From the NCBI GenBank assembly GCA_001799395.1, contig MGTJ01000170.1, forward strand, positions 1 through 34,299: a DNA stretch of 34,299 nt, given 5' to 3'. The notes under the pieces were generated by a model. That model saw nothing but the letters and a program-made list of their open reading frames with translations. It had not been told where the DNA came from and made no database searches. Source of the DNA: Desulfobacterales bacterium RIFOXYA12_FULL_46_15 (GTDB lineage Bacteria > Desulfobacterota > Desulfobacteria > Desulfobacterales > Desulfobacteraceae). Shown here in pieces: positions 1 to 8,510 of the stretch. Numbering within the stretch: position 1 is the stretch's first letter; every line of letters begins with the position of its first letter. Both the position numbers and the translations under genes were made by a program.

Positions 1-283
1 CGTCTTTGAACACTGTATCCATATGGCCGGCCAGGATAATCCCATCGCTTTTGTCACCTTCCCCATATTCACCGATCAGTAACGGTCCTGCATTCTTAAA
101 CTCGTATACCTTGGTTTTCAGCCCCAGTCCTTCGAGCTGATCTTGAATAAATCTGCACACTTTGTGTACGCTTTTTGCGTTATGGGTGTAACTCTCGATT
201 TCCACTAGCTGCTTCCAGGTCTCAAGAATTACACGGTCAGTGATACCACAGTCGGTTATTGCATCTGAGATTTTTTTATTCAT
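1..283 (-). CDS. M20-family metallopeptidase/amidohydrolase, N-terminal part (cut by window edge)
   Basis: About 94 N-terminal residues are visible; the rest lies beyond the left edge. The frame opens at ATG 283-281 with an AAGGAAG ribosome-binding site just upstream. The fragment has the usual N-terminal organisation of M20 enzymes: a helical start with VEIESYTHNAKSVHKV, then GLKTKVYEF, and the metal-binding strand LAGHMDTVF, where His and Asp are the first zinc/cobalt ligands. Members of this family (carboxypeptidase G2, ArgE/DapE, N-acyl-L-amino-acid deacylases) hydrolyse amide bonds of N-acylated amino acids or dipeptides. It is divergent from the D-aminoacylase gene across a 186-base gap and probably belongs to the same pathway, possibly as the L-specific deacylase. 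The substrate cannot be told from this fragment. Confidence 0.85.
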   Translation of the reverse strand, partial: MNKKISDAITDCGITDRVILETWKQLVEIESYTHNAKSVHKVCRFIQDQLEGLGLKTKVYEFKNAGPLLIGEYGEGDKSDGIILAGHMDTVFKD

Positions 284-412
284 TGGATCTTCCTTAAGAT
301 GAGGATTGTAATGAACGCACATAGCATAAAATATTGTAAAAATAAAATAAAAATTTAAAACCGCAGGCTAAGCCGGTAACCGGATTTAGGAACACTGTCG
401 GAAAAAAAGATC

Positions 413-450
413 TTGACAAAAAAAAACAGATTGTACATTGTGGACAATAT
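413..450 (+). promoter_or_regulatory. Candidate promoter and GntR-type operator of the D-aminoacylase operon
   Basis: A perfect TTGACA hexamer lies at 413-418. The imperfect palindrome ATTGTACATTGTGGACAAT spans 430-448 and its first 11 bases recur upstream of the gntR gene at 5027-5037. A -10 is not clear: TACATT at 434-439 has only a 15-base spacer. FCD-type GntR regulators commonly bind TTGT...ACAA-like sites, so the palindrome is a reasonable operator overlapping the promoter. The operator role is inferred. Confidence 0.45.
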
Positions 451-469
451 TATTATTCAGGAGACTGCC

Positions 470-2074
470 ATGACCCAAGACTATGACCTGATCATCCACA
501 ACGGCACTGTTGTCGACGGCAGCGGAAGACCGTCAGTTCAAGCGGATGTGGCAGTGTCACGGGGGCTCATTGCCCAAATAGGCGATCTGAGCCGTTCTTC
601 TTCCGTCACCCGGATTGATGCAGCAGGGCTTGTGGTTGCTCCTGGATTTATTGATCTTCACTCCCATACCGATCTTTTTTTGCCAGCCCTTCCAACGGCG
701 GACAGCCTGGTTTGCCAAGGCATTACCACGGTTGTAACCGGCCAGTGCGGTCTGAGTCCGGCCCCCCTGGGAACCGGGAATTGCCGCCGGACCAGAGAAC
801 TTTTCGGTGCAAGGTTGAACCGGATCGGCGAGATAATGCCTTGGCCTCTTTGCAGTCACTTGGGAAAGTATTTGGACTTTCTGACACAGATTTGTTTGTC
901 GGTCAATGTCGTACCCCTGGTAGGGCAGGGGGTTATCCGGGGAGCGGTAATGGGGGGCAATCCCGGTTCACCCGATGACAGTCAACGGGCTCTTATGCGT
1001 CATCTTGCAGAAGAAGCCATGGATGAGGGAGCCTTTGGAATCTCAACCGGATTGATCTATCCGCCGGGGTCCTGGAGCACAACCCAAGAGCTGGTGGATA
1101 TTGTTTCGTGTGTGGCTGCCAGGGGCGGGATGTATTTTTCCCATATCCGGAATGAGGGGGAAAAACTTTTGGAATCAATCCGTGAAGCACTGGAGATCGG
1201 CCGTCTCAGCGGAGCCAGAGTACATATTTCCCATTTTAAGGCAGCAGGGAAATGCAATTGTGACAAATCCGTCAGAGCTCTTGAATTACTTGATAAGGCT
1301 GCTGAAACTCAGCCTCTGGGAATGGACATGTACCCGTATACCGCCGGCAGCACATCCCTGGTCAGCCTGCTGCCGGACTGGGCTCTCCAGGGAAACCGGT
1401 CCGATCTTTTTATGCGGCTGAAAGACCCAAAGCAACGCCGGAAGATGACTTCTGATATGGCCACAGGCGGCCTTGCCCAAGGAAACTGGGAAGGCGTTTT
1501 GATCATTCAATCCGAATCAAGGCCTGAGTATGCCGGTTATCGTCTGTCCGATTTAGCGGCCCAAAGCGGTCTGACACCGGAAGAATGGTTGTATGATGCT
1601 TTACTGGCAACCCATTGTGATCCAATGATGGTCCTGTTCATGATGAGTGAAGACAACCGTCGCAACGAAATTTGCCATCCGTTGATGGCCATTGGCACGG
1701 ACGGCTTCGGATTGGCAACCGCCGGACTGACGTCCGGGATCATGACCCATCCGCGAAGCTTTGGCACTTTTCCTCGCATACTAGGGCGATACTGCCGGGA
1801 AGAGAAGCTGATCAGCCTGGAAACAGCTGTTTACAAAATGACCGGTCTGGCAGCTTCTTACCTGAATCTGAAGGATCGGGGAATCATTCGGGAAGCATCG
1901 GTTGCAGACCTTACAATCTTTAATCCGAAAACGGTTATTGATACGGCAACCTATGATTGTCCCAAATCGTATCCCAAAGGGATTGATACCGTTCTTGTGG
2001 CAGGCCAGGTTGTGGTCAGTCAGGGTGAACACACCGGAGCCCGGCCCGGCAAGGTGATTCGCCGCAATGGCTGA
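470..2074 (+). CDS. N-acyl-D-amino-acid deacylase (D-aminoacylase family)
   Basis: This 534-residue amidohydrolase hydrolyses N-acyl-D-amino acids to the free D-amino acid and a carboxylic acid in the cytoplasm. Visible features are the N-terminal beta-sandwich (IIHNGTVVDGSG), the metal motif DLHSHTD (His64, His66), the family cysteine in GQCG (Cys93, GNCG in classical members), His225 in SHIRNEG, His255 in ISHFK, and Asp411 in GTDGFG. The HPRSFGTFPRILGRY block near the C-terminus is typical. I chose ATG 470, which has CAGGAG upstream. A TTG frame opening at 413 would place the start inside the TTGACA promoter hexamer and has no ribosome-binding site. The gene leads an operon-like run with a TRAP transporter. 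Family assignment is firm; acyl-group and side-chain specificity are unknown. Confidence 0.9.
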   Translation: MTQDYDLIIHNGTVVDGSGRPSVQADVAVSRGLIAQIGDLSRSSSVTRIDAAGLVVAPGFIDLHSHTDLFLPALPTADSLVCQGITTVVTGQCGLSPAPLGTGNCRRTRELFGARLNRIGEIMPWPLCSHLGKYLDFLTQICLSVNVVPLVGQGVIRGAVMGGNPGSPDDSQRALMRHLAEEAMDEGAFGISTGLIYPPGSWSTTQELVDIVSCVAARGGMYFSHIRNEGEKLLESIREALEIGRLSGARVHISHFKAAGKCNCDKSVRALELLDKAAETQPLGMDMYPYTAGSTSLVSLLPDWALQGNRSDLFMRLKDPKQRRKMTSDMATGGLAQGNWEGVLIIQSESRPEYAGYRLSDLAAQSGLTPEEWLYDALLATHCDPMMVLFMMSEDNRRNEICHPLMAIGTDGFGLATAGLTSGIMTHPRSFGTFPRILGRYCREEKLISLETAVYKMTGLAASYLNLKDRGIIREASVADLTIFNPKTVIDTATYDCPKSYPKGIDTVLVAGQVVVSQGEHTGARPGKVIRRNG

Positions 2075-2140
2075 CAGCATGTGTCGAAAATATCATTTTA
2101 AACATCCCGGAGACGGGAAACAGTGTTACAGGAGGTAAAT

Positions 2141-3421
2141 TTGGCCTGGTTGATAAGCATTTTAGCTATGACTTGCCTGGGTGCAGGCGCTGCCTTGGCA
2201 TACGTGGTCGGCGGTGTTGCCGTGATGGGCTTTATCAGTGCCGGAAAAATCGGGTATCTGGCTATTTTACCCCAGCGGATTTTCAGCCATGTAGATGTTT
2301 TTGTATTAATGGCCATGGTTTTGTTCATCATGACCGGAGAAGTGATGAACAGGACCGGCGTAACCCGTTATCTCATTGATTTTTCAATGTCCATTGTCGG
2401 CCGGTTTAAGGGTGGGCTCGGTCATGTCAATATTTTGTCTTCCATATTCTTTGCCGGGATATCAGGTTCAGCCGTGGCAGATGCGGCAGCACTTTCCAAT
2501 ATTCTTATACCGGCCATGGTCGAAAAAGGGTATACCAGGCGGTATGCCGGCGCGGTCACGGCAGCTTCTTCAATCATCGGCCCCATCATTCCCCCCAGCA
2601 TCATCATGATCTTTTACGGGTCCTGGATGCAGGTTTCCATTGGCGGTCTGTTTGCCGCCGGCATACTGCCCGGTTTGTTTCTGGGAGTGGCCCTGCTTTT
2701 GACCAACGGTGTATACGCCCATATCCATAATCATCCCGGCGGGAAAGATGACACAATACCTGCTTTCTGGCCCAGCCTGCGGCGATCCGCCCTGGCATTG
2801 ACACTGCCGGTCATCATCATGGGCGGCATTGTTTTCGGAGTGGTAACTCCCACAGAGGCCGCGGGTCTGGCCGTTGCCGTATCCCTGGTGGCTGGATATC
2901 TGTATGGCGGGGTCAACCTGTCCATCCTGTATAAATGCATGGAACGGACAGCGATTCTCAGCGGCTCTATATTTATGATAATGACAGCAGCTGCCTGCTC
3001 TGCCTATATCAGTTCCCTGGAACAATGGCCGGAGGCTATTGCCAGAGCGGCTATCGCACTGAATCTGAACGGGGTTTCCTTTTTGTTGCTGATCAATGTT
3101 ATATTTTTCATCGCCGGAATGTTCATGGACGTCCCCATGGCCCTTGCCCTGCTGGTCCCCCTGTTCGGTCCGGCTGCAGTGGCACAGGGGATCGACCCAA
3201 TCCATCTGGGAATCGTTCTCTGCCTCAATTTGACCATGGGGCTGATCACCCCGCCACTGGGCAATTGTCTGATTGTAGTTTCCGCTATATCCGGGGAGAA
3301 TTACTGGGACCTGGTTGCAGAGACCTTACCTTTTGTGTTGGTGGAAGTTGTGGTCCTACTGGTTATAATCTTGGTTCCGGAGATGTCTTTGCTGATCCCC
3401 AGGATGATGGGTATATACTGA
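2141..3421 (+). CDS. dctM: TRAP transporter large permease (DctM family)
   Basis: This 426-residue integral membrane protein is the ion-coupled transport subunit of a tripartite ATP-independent periplasmic transporter. It has about twelve hydrophobic segments and the family's characteristic blocks: GISGSAVADAAALSNILIP around the first re-entrant loop, the PPSIIMIFYG block, VTPTEAAGLAV, and a second PPLGNCL-type motif near the C-terminus (LTMGLITPPLGNCL). The start is a TTG at 2141, five bases after a perfect AGGAGG; an upstream GTG at 2123 would put that ribosome-binding site inside the gene. It follows the D-aminoacylase gene by 66 bases. DctM precedes DctP and DctQ here, whereas P-Q-M is the more usual order. 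The substrate is presumably an N-acylated amino acid, inferred from neighbours only. Confidence 0.93.
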   Translation: MAWLISILAMTCLGAGAALAYVVGGVAVMGFISAGKIGYLAILPQRIFSHVDVFVLMAMVLFIMTGEVMNRTGVTRYLIDFSMSIVGRFKGGLGHVNILSSIFFAGISGSAVADAAALSNILIPAMVEKGYTRRYAGAVTAASSIIGPIIPPSIIMIFYGSWMQVSIGGLFAAGILPGLFLGVALLLTNGVYAHIHNHPGGKDDTIPAFWPSLRRSALALTLPVIIMGGIVFGVVTPTEAAGLAVAVSLVAGYLYGGVNLSILYKCMERTAILSGSIFMIMTAAACSAYISSLEQWPEAIARAAIALNLNGVSFLLLINVIFFIAGMFMDVPMALALLVPLFGPAAVAQGIDPIHLGIVLCLNLTMGLITPPLGNCLIVVSAISGENYWDLVAETLPFVLVEVVVLLVIILVPEMSLLIPRMMGIY

Positions 3422-3489
3422 TTATTTTAAAGGGCTTGCGTCAGAAGCGCATCTCTTTTTTAAACGTAAACATTTAAAAGGAGGAAGAA

Positions 3490-4494
3490 ATGAAAAAATT
3501 TAAACTGATAGCAGGAACCTTGCTGTTTTCTGCTGTGTTTCTGGTAATGTGCCTCACCGCTTCAGCGCGTGAAATCAAGATAGCACTGGATTGTCCGCCG
3601 GATTCCACCAAGTGCGGTAGTTACCTGTGGTCTCTGACATTCGGCAATTATCTGGAATCCCAAGGGCTTAAAGTAAAATTATACCAAAAAGACACCTTGG
3701 GAGACGAGGCCGAAAGGCTGGACCAGGTCAGCCAGGGTCTGCTGGAAATATCCAATTCGGATGTGGCCAAAGCCGGCAGCCTGGATCCAACGGTTTTCGG
3801 TTTCCGGCTTCCTTTCCTGGTTGATGATATGGATCATTTGTACCGAATCGTAGAACATACTGATATAATGGATAAAATAAATGCCGGAACTACTCCAAAG
3901 CACGTCAGGGTGATGGCGATTACCCCCTTGGGGTCTTTCCACGGTTTTGTAACCACGAAAAAAATTATTAAAACACCGGCCGATTTTGCTAATGTCAGGA
4001 TGCGTGCCCTCGACCGGGCTCAGGTCAAATGGTTGGAATTGTGGGGGGCCAATGCTGTGATTATTCCCTGGGCCGAGATCTATACCTCGCTTCAGACCGG
4101 AGTATGTGACGGTTACATGAACAGTGCGAACGTACCGATCTTGTTCAAGCATACTGATGTGATCAAGTATTATTCCGTGGCCAATCTGGCACCGGCTTTA
4201 AGGGCTGTCATCGCTTCCGAAGATTGGTACCAGGGGCTGTCTAAAAAAGACCGTGCCATTGTTGATGCCGGCGTTGTAAAAGCCAATAATGAGGTTCACG
4301 AATGGGCCAATAAATCCAACCAGGAGGCCCTGGATCAACTTCGCGCTGCAGGAGCGGAAGTTTATATAAATACGCCGGAAGACCGGGAGGCCTTTGCCAA
4401 ACTGATTCGCCCCAATTACGAAAATATTGTGGAGCCTGAGGTGGCCAAATTTTTTATTAAACTTGCAGCTGAGCAAAAAGAGGCAAAAAACTAA
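3490..4494 (+). CDS. dctP: TRAP transporter periplasmic substrate-binding protein (DctP family)
   Basis: This 334-residue exported solute receptor delivers substrate to the DctQM membrane complex. It starts at ATG 3490 after a strong AAAAGGAGG. A signal peptide is clear (basic MKKFK, hydrophobic core, AlaSerAla-type cleavage site near residue 26). DctP hallmarks follow: the FRLPFLVDDMDH stretch, the ligand-carboxylate region with VRMRALDRAQVKWLELWGA (the conserved Arg in this region usually binds the substrate carboxylate), PWAEIYTSLQTGVCDGYMN, and the C-terminal helix with an N-terminal-facing EVHEW. It lies 68 bases after dctM and overlaps dctQ by one base. The conserved carboxylate-binding arginine fits an N-acyl amino acid ligand, but the actual ligand is not determinable from sequence. 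Confidence 0.93.
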   Translation: MKKFKLIAGTLLFSAVFLVMCLTASAREIKIALDCPPDSTKCGSYLWSLTFGNYLESQGLKVKLYQKDTLGDEAERLDQVSQGLLEISNSDVAKAGSLDPTVFGFRLPFLVDDMDHLYRIVEHTDIMDKINAGTTPKHVRVMAITPLGSFHGFVTTKKIIKTPADFANVRMRALDRAQVKWLELWGANAVIIPWAEIYTSLQTGVCDGYMNSANVPILFKHTDVIKYYSVANLAPALRAVIASEDWYQGLSKKDRAIVDAGVVKANNEVHEWANKSNQEALDQLRAAGAEVYINTPEDREAFAKLIRPNYENIVEPEVAKFFIKLAAEQKEAKN

Positions 4495-5012
4495 TGATTT
4501 ACCTTGCCAATCGTGTTAGTTACTGGCTGGACCGCATCTGCAGGATTATGGCCGTGAGTTTTCTGACCGCAATGCTGCTTCTTGTCTTGTTCCAGGTCGT
4601 GGCTCGATATATATTCCAAACCGTTCCGGCGTGGACCGAGGAACTGGCGCGGTGGGCCATGGTCTGGGGTGGCTTGCTGGGAGCTACCATAGCGTTCCGT
4701 GTTGATGCGGACCCCCGGCTGTTCCAGCCACCCCGCCACGGCAGCCGGATCTGGATCTGTAGTGCATTCTGGCTGAGAACAGCAATGGTGATTGTTTTTT
4801 TAGGGCCGGTGCTATGGCACAGTGATCAATATATTTCCCGCATGATGGGCCGGACAGCGGAAAGCATCGGGGTTCCATTGGGTTATGTGAGCCTGGCTAT
4901 TCCGGTGATGGTGGTTATTATTTTTGTCCATCTCGCAGCCAGGATCGTAATTTCCAAAGGCGGTTTGCAACCGCCTGCGTCAAGCTCGTTCGGCGGATCG
5001 GAACCGGAATAA
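4494..5012 (+). CDS. dctQ: TRAP transporter small permease (DctQ family)
   Basis: This 172-residue, four-helix membrane protein is the small subunit that joins the solute receptor and DctM. Its ATG shares one base with the dctP stop codon (TAATG), indicating translational coupling. The signature RYIFQTVPAWTEELARWAMVWGGLLGATIAFR, with the conserved Trp-Thr-Glu-Glu, lies between the first two transmembrane segments. After it comes the DADPRLFQPP form of the short loop rather than the more common GEHI form. A perfect 8-bp inverted repeat (AGGCGGTT/AACCGCCT, 4958-4976) sits near the 3' end of the coding region and has no T-tract. It completes the TRAP system with the two preceding genes. Confidence 0.88.
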   Translation: MIYLANRVSYWLDRICRIMAVSFLTAMLLLVLFQVVARYIFQTVPAWTEELARWAMVWGGLLGATIAFRVDADPRLFQPPRHGSRIWICSAFWLRTAMVIVFLGPVLWHSDQYISRMMGRTAESIGVPLGYVSLAIPVMVVIIFVHLAARIVISKGGLQPPASSSFGGSEPE

Positions 5013-5026
5013 CGAGGGGAATCCCC

Positions 5027-5037
5027 ATTGTACATTG
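5027..5037 (+). promoter_or_regulatory. Candidate operator: second copy of ATTGTACATTG
   Basis: The 11-mer ATTGTACATTG found at 430-440 in the D-aminoacylase promoter region recurs here, 24 bases before the gntR start codon. One copy before the catabolic operon and one before the regulator is the pattern expected for an autoregulated GntR-family repressor. Only the exact match is observed; binding is inferred. Confidence 0.4.
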
Positions 5038-5061
5038 CAAGCAAAAAAAAGAGAACCATTT

Positions 5062-5730
5062 ATGAAAGCCATCTTTAAAGCTGAAAAAAGAAATACACTG
5101 GCCGAGCAAATAGTCGTAAAGCTACGGAACGCCATCATATCGGGAAAGATAAAACCCGGTGAACGGCTCATTGAAAAGGAAATAGCAGAAGCTATGCAGA
5201 TCGGCAGAAATGCAGTAAGGGAAGCTTTCCGGTGTCTTGAAAGAGAAGGGTATCTAACCATAATCCCTTTTAAAGGTGCCAGTGTCACGATGCATGATAA
5301 TGAGCAAATCCGTCAAATGTTCGAGGTCATGAGCGAACTGGAGGGTATTTGCGCCAGGCTCGCTGTCCAGCGGATGACCCGGGACGACCTTGACCGGATT
5401 GAATCTTTACACGCAGAACTTGAAATGCACTATAAAAACAATGAATCCCAGGCATATCTGGAAGTAAACTGGTCCTTGCATGATTTCATCCAGAGCCTGG
5501 CGAAAAATGAGGTACTCAATAAGCTCATTGCTGAATTGAGACAAAGAATCAGTTTATACCGGGAAAAACAGTTGTACCAACCCAATCGTTTCCAGGCCTC
5601 CCTGCTTGAGCACCGGCAGGTCCTGGATGCTTTCCGGAAAAAGGATGCAACTGCTGCAGAGCTTTTGATGCGGCAGCACCTGCTGCGGCAGGGAGCATCT
5701 TTGACGAATGGAGAAACAAAGGAACCATAA
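5062..5730 (+). CDS. GntR-family transcriptional regulator with FCD domain
   Basis: This 222-residue DNA-binding protein has an N-terminal winged helix-turn-helix (residues about 10-78: LAEQIVVKLRNAIISGKI, PGERLIEKEIAEAM, RNAVREAFRCLEREG) and a helical C-terminal FCD ligand-binding domain (about 85-210) with the usual metal-ligand pattern in LHDFI, EHRQVL and RQHLL. FCD regulators typically respond to carboxylic acids or amino sugars, so it probably controls this locus in response to its substrate. ATG 5062 is taken as the start; an in-frame TTG at 5035 lies inside the repeated 11-mer. A weak AAGAGA precedes the chosen start. It lies 49 bases after dctQ and 22 before the next gene, suggesting co-transcription. 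Confidence 0.9.
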   Translation: MKAIFKAEKRNTLAEQIVVKLRNAIISGKIKPGERLIEKEIAEAMQIGRNAVREAFRCLEREGYLTIIPFKGASVTMHDNEQIRQMFEVMSELEGICARLAVQRMTRDDLDRIESLHAELEMHYKNNESQAYLEVNWSLHDFIQSLAKNEVLNKLIAELRQRISLYREKQLYQPNRFQASLLEHRQVLDAFRKKDATAAELLMRQHLLRQGASLTNGETKEP

Positions 5731-5752
5731 TTAAGGGGAAAATTAGATTAAG

Positions 5753-7270
5753 ATGGCATCCATAGCCCAATTTTTAAAACAGTCCTTTATAAGACATAAT
5801 CAGAAAACCGCCATATCCTTTTTAAGAAACAATAAATTGGAAACCCGGTTGTCCTTCCAGGATCTGGACCGTGATTCGGACCGGATGGCAAACCTTTTTT
5901 TAGAAAAGGGTATTGGCAGATCAGACCATGTTGTTTTTCTGCTGAACAAGTCCCTGGTTTTTGTTGTTGCCTATATTGCCCTGCAGAAAATCGGGGCGGT
6001 TTGCATTCCGTTGAATCCGGGTTTTAAGGAATCCGAACTTACCTACCTTTTGAATGACGCATCCCCGTCGCTGGTGCTGGCAGAAAAGAGCCTGGCCGGG
6101 ATGGTCAGAAAGATTGACCCGCGGCTTGCCATGCTGGAGATCGATACAAAGATCCCTTTTCATGAGGCCGCTTTTTTCAATAGCTTCCCCGACCACCTTG
6201 AAAAACCGGGGCCTGGCCCTGATGATCCCGGGCTTGTCATCTATACTTCAGGAACTACAGGCAATCCCAAAGGAGCGGTTCTGACACAAAAGAACCTGGT
6301 GAATGATGCAACAAATATCATCGGGATATGGGAAATCTCGCACAAGGATACCCTCTGTCACACCTTGCCCCTTTTCCATATTCACGGGATATGTTTCGCC
6401 CTGCACACGGCCTTGATTTCCGGGTCCCACGTGGTGCTCCTAGACCGGTTTAATTCCGAAACAGTGATCGATCTTTTAAAAGAAAAACAGGGGAATCTGG
6501 CATGCTCTGTATTCATGGGAGTGCCGACCATGTATTTAAGCCTCATCAATACGATCGGGAACCAAACTTTTTGTTTTAACCATTTGAGACTGCTGACGTC
6601 GGGGTCGGCGCCATTGCCGGCCCCTGATTTTGAAAGAATCAGACAGGTCTTTGGCAAAGAACCCGTAGAAAGAGAAGGCATGTCCGAAACGGGCATGAAT
6701 TTTTCCAACCCTTTGAATGGTAAAAAAAAACCCGGGTCTATCGGGGTCCCCCTTCCCGGTGTTGACGTAAGAATCGTTGATCCGGATACAACCCTGGACC
6801 TGGCCCCCGGAAAAGTTGGGGAATTCTGGCTCAAATCGGATTCCATTACGCCCGGTTACTGGAAAAAGCCTGAAGAAACTGCCCGGGCCTTTGAACAGGG
6901 ATGGTTTAAGACCGGTGATCTAGGCAAAAAGGATCCGGATGGTTATTATTACCTGACGGACAGGATTAAAAATCTGATCATTACTGGAGGAGAGAATATA
7001 TCCCCCAGCGAGATCGAGGCTGTAATCAACCGGCTTGATGATGTTGTTGAATCGTCCGTTGTCGGCGTGTCCGATACAAAATGGGGGGAAAAAATTGTGG
7101 CGGCTGTGGTAAAAAAACCTGGCATCAACGATATATCGGATGCGATAAAAGCAACCTGCAAAAAATACCTCCATGATTGGAAATGTCCAAAACAAATCAT
7201 TTTCCTTGAAAAATTGCCGAGAAATACAATGGGAAAAATCCTTAAGGATGAGATTAAAAAATTATTCTGA
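5753..7270 (+). CDS. Acyl-CoA synthetase, malonyl-CoA synthetase (MatB)-like
   Basis: This 505-residue class I adenylate-forming ligase activates a carboxylic acid to its acyl-CoA through an acyl-AMP intermediate. It carries the P-loop YTSGTTGNPKG (164-174), REGMSETG (307-314) in place of the usual YGMTE, TGDL (387-390), the hinge/ligand block IITGGENISPSEIE and the catalytic lysine in GKILKDE (Lys495). The block SGSAPLPA, followed by ER-GMSETGMN-SNP and PGSIGVPLPGV, matches malonyl-CoA synthetases (MatB) much better than long-chain FadD. MatB preference is therefore likely but not proven; another short dicarboxylate is possible. In context it would activate the acid released when an N-acyl amino acid is deacylated. 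The family length (about 500) fits. Confidence 0.85.
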   Translation: MASIAQFLKQSFIRHNQKTAISFLRNNKLETRLSFQDLDRDSDRMANLFLEKGIGRSDHVVFLLNKSLVFVVAYIALQKIGAVCIPLNPGFKESELTYLLNDASPSLVLAEKSLAGMVRKIDPRLAMLEIDTKIPFHEAAFFNSFPDHLEKPGPGPDDPGLVIYTSGTTGNPKGAVLTQKNLVNDATNIIGIWEISHKDTLCHTLPLFHIHGICFALHTALISGSHVVLLDRFNSETVIDLLKEKQGNLACSVFMGVPTMYLSLINTIGNQTFCFNHLRLLTSGSAPLPAPDFERIRQVFGKEPVEREGMSETGMNFSNPLNGKKKPGSIGVPLPGVDVRIVDPDTTLDLAPGKVGEFWLKSDSITPGYWKKPEETARAFEQGWFKTGDLGKKDPDGYYYLTDRIKNLIITGGENISPSEIEAVINRLDDVVESSVVGVSDTKWGEKIVAAVVKKPGINDISDAIKATCKKYLHDWKCPKQIIFLEKLPRNTMGKILKDEIKKLF

Positions 7271-7291
7271 TCCTTGAATTGGGAGAAAAAA

Positions 7292-8404
7292 ATGAAAATT
7301 AAAAAAATTGTTTTAAGGAAAATGAAAATTGATTTTAAAATTCCATTTGAAGTCAGTTTCGGTGTGATGAGAAATAAACACTTTATTGCTGTTGAAGTCC
7401 ATTCAAAAGATCATATCGGATACGGGGACTGTTCGGCATTTGAGCATCCCTATTATAATGAGGAAACCATTGTTACATCATGGCATATCATTCAGGATTT
7501 CCTTGTCCCTTTGATCTTCAGCAAAGATGTCATAGATCACCCCGGGGAAATAGCCGTGCTTTTCTCACATATCAGACGCAATAAGATGGCAAAATCAGCG
7601 CTTGACTGTGCTATCTGGGATTTATATGCAAAAGAAAACAATATATCGGTTTCAAAAGCATTAGGCGGGACACGGGAGAAAGTTGAAACCGGTGTCAGCA
7701 TTGGTATCCAAAAAAATCCGGATGATCTTATGCGCATTGTCGAAAATCATCTGAATGAAGGTTATCACCGTGTAAAAATAAAAATAAAACCCGGCAAAGA
7801 TTTGGTCTACCTGGAAGGGGTGCGCAAGCACTTCGGCGATATTATGCTCATGGCCGATGCAAACTCCGCTTATACTTTGGATGATATGGAACTGTTCAAG
7901 GCGCTTGATACTTTGAATCTTCTGATGATAGAACAACCGCTGTCCCATGATGATATTGTGGATCATGCCAAATTGCAGGCGGTTTTGAAAACACGCATAT
8001 GTCTGGATGAGAGTATCCATTCAGTGGAAGATGCAAGAAAGGCAATTGAACTGGGAAGCACGAAAACAATCAATATAAAGGTAGCCAGGGTTGGCGGGTT
8101 GACCGAAGCCAAAAAAATCCATGATTATTGTCAGTCTCAACATATTCCTGTCTGGTGTGGCGGCATGCTGGATACCGGGATTGCACGCGCCCATAATGTC
8201 GCCATAGCGTCCCTTCCCAACTACCGATTCCCCGGCGACATTCCGGCTTCAACCCGCTATTGGAAGCAGGACGTCATTTTTCCGGAAATGACCATTGACA
8301 AAAACGCCATGATTGATGTCCCTGATAAAGCGGGGATTGGGTTTGACCCCATTCCAGAATTAATGGAAAAGCTTAGCTATGAAAAAAAAGAGTTTATAAA
8401 ATAG
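7292..8404 (+). CDS. Enolase-superfamily N-acyl-amino-acid racemase / o-succinylbenzoate synthase-type enzyme
   Basis: This 370-residue enzyme belongs to the muconate-lactonizing subgroup. It shows the general-base lysine motif KIKIKPG (Lys162-166), the metal ligands Asp189 (MADANSAY), Glu214 (IEQPL) and Asp239 (LDESI), and the second base Lys263 (INIKVARVGG). The sequence around WCGGMLDTGIARAHN and PGDIPASTRYW is characteristic of the NSAR/OSBS family, which racemises N-succinyl/N-acyl amino acids and in some members also makes o-succinylbenzoate for menaquinone. No other men genes are adjacent, but a D-aminoacylase and an M20 hydrolase are, so N-acyl-amino-acid racemisation is the likelier role here. 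ATG 7292 is preferred because it is preceded by GGGAGA; an upstream TTG at 7274 lacks one. Confidence 0.85.
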   Translation: MKIKKIVLRKMKIDFKIPFEVSFGVMRNKHFIAVEVHSKDHIGYGDCSAFEHPYYNEETIVTSWHIIQDFLVPLIFSKDVIDHPGEIAVLFSHIRRNKMAKSALDCAIWDLYAKENNISVSKALGGTREKVETGVSIGIQKNPDDLMRIVENHLNEGYHRVKIKIKPGKDLVYLEGVRKHFGDIMLMADANSAYTLDDMELFKALDTLNLLMIEQPLSHDDIVDHAKLQAVLKTRICLDESIHSVEDARKAIELGSTKTINIKVARVGGLTEAKKIHDYCQSQHIPVWCGGMLDTGIARAHNVAIASLPNYRFPGDIPASTRYWKQDVIFPEMTIDKNAMIDVPDKAGIGFDPIPELMEKLSYEKKEFIK

Positions 8405-8510
8405 ACTGTTTCCACCCTTTTTTTATGGCAGCAGCTAAAAAGCAGGAAGAATACCTGAAATCTCAAATGGGCACGGTTTCGGGCACAGTTGCCAAAATTA
8501 CAACAAAAAA

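Noticed and set aside
4958-4976. Perfect 8-bp inverted repeat near the end of dctQ as a terminator
   Set aside because: It lies inside the coding region and has no T-tract, so termination is unlikely; it might affect mRNA stability.
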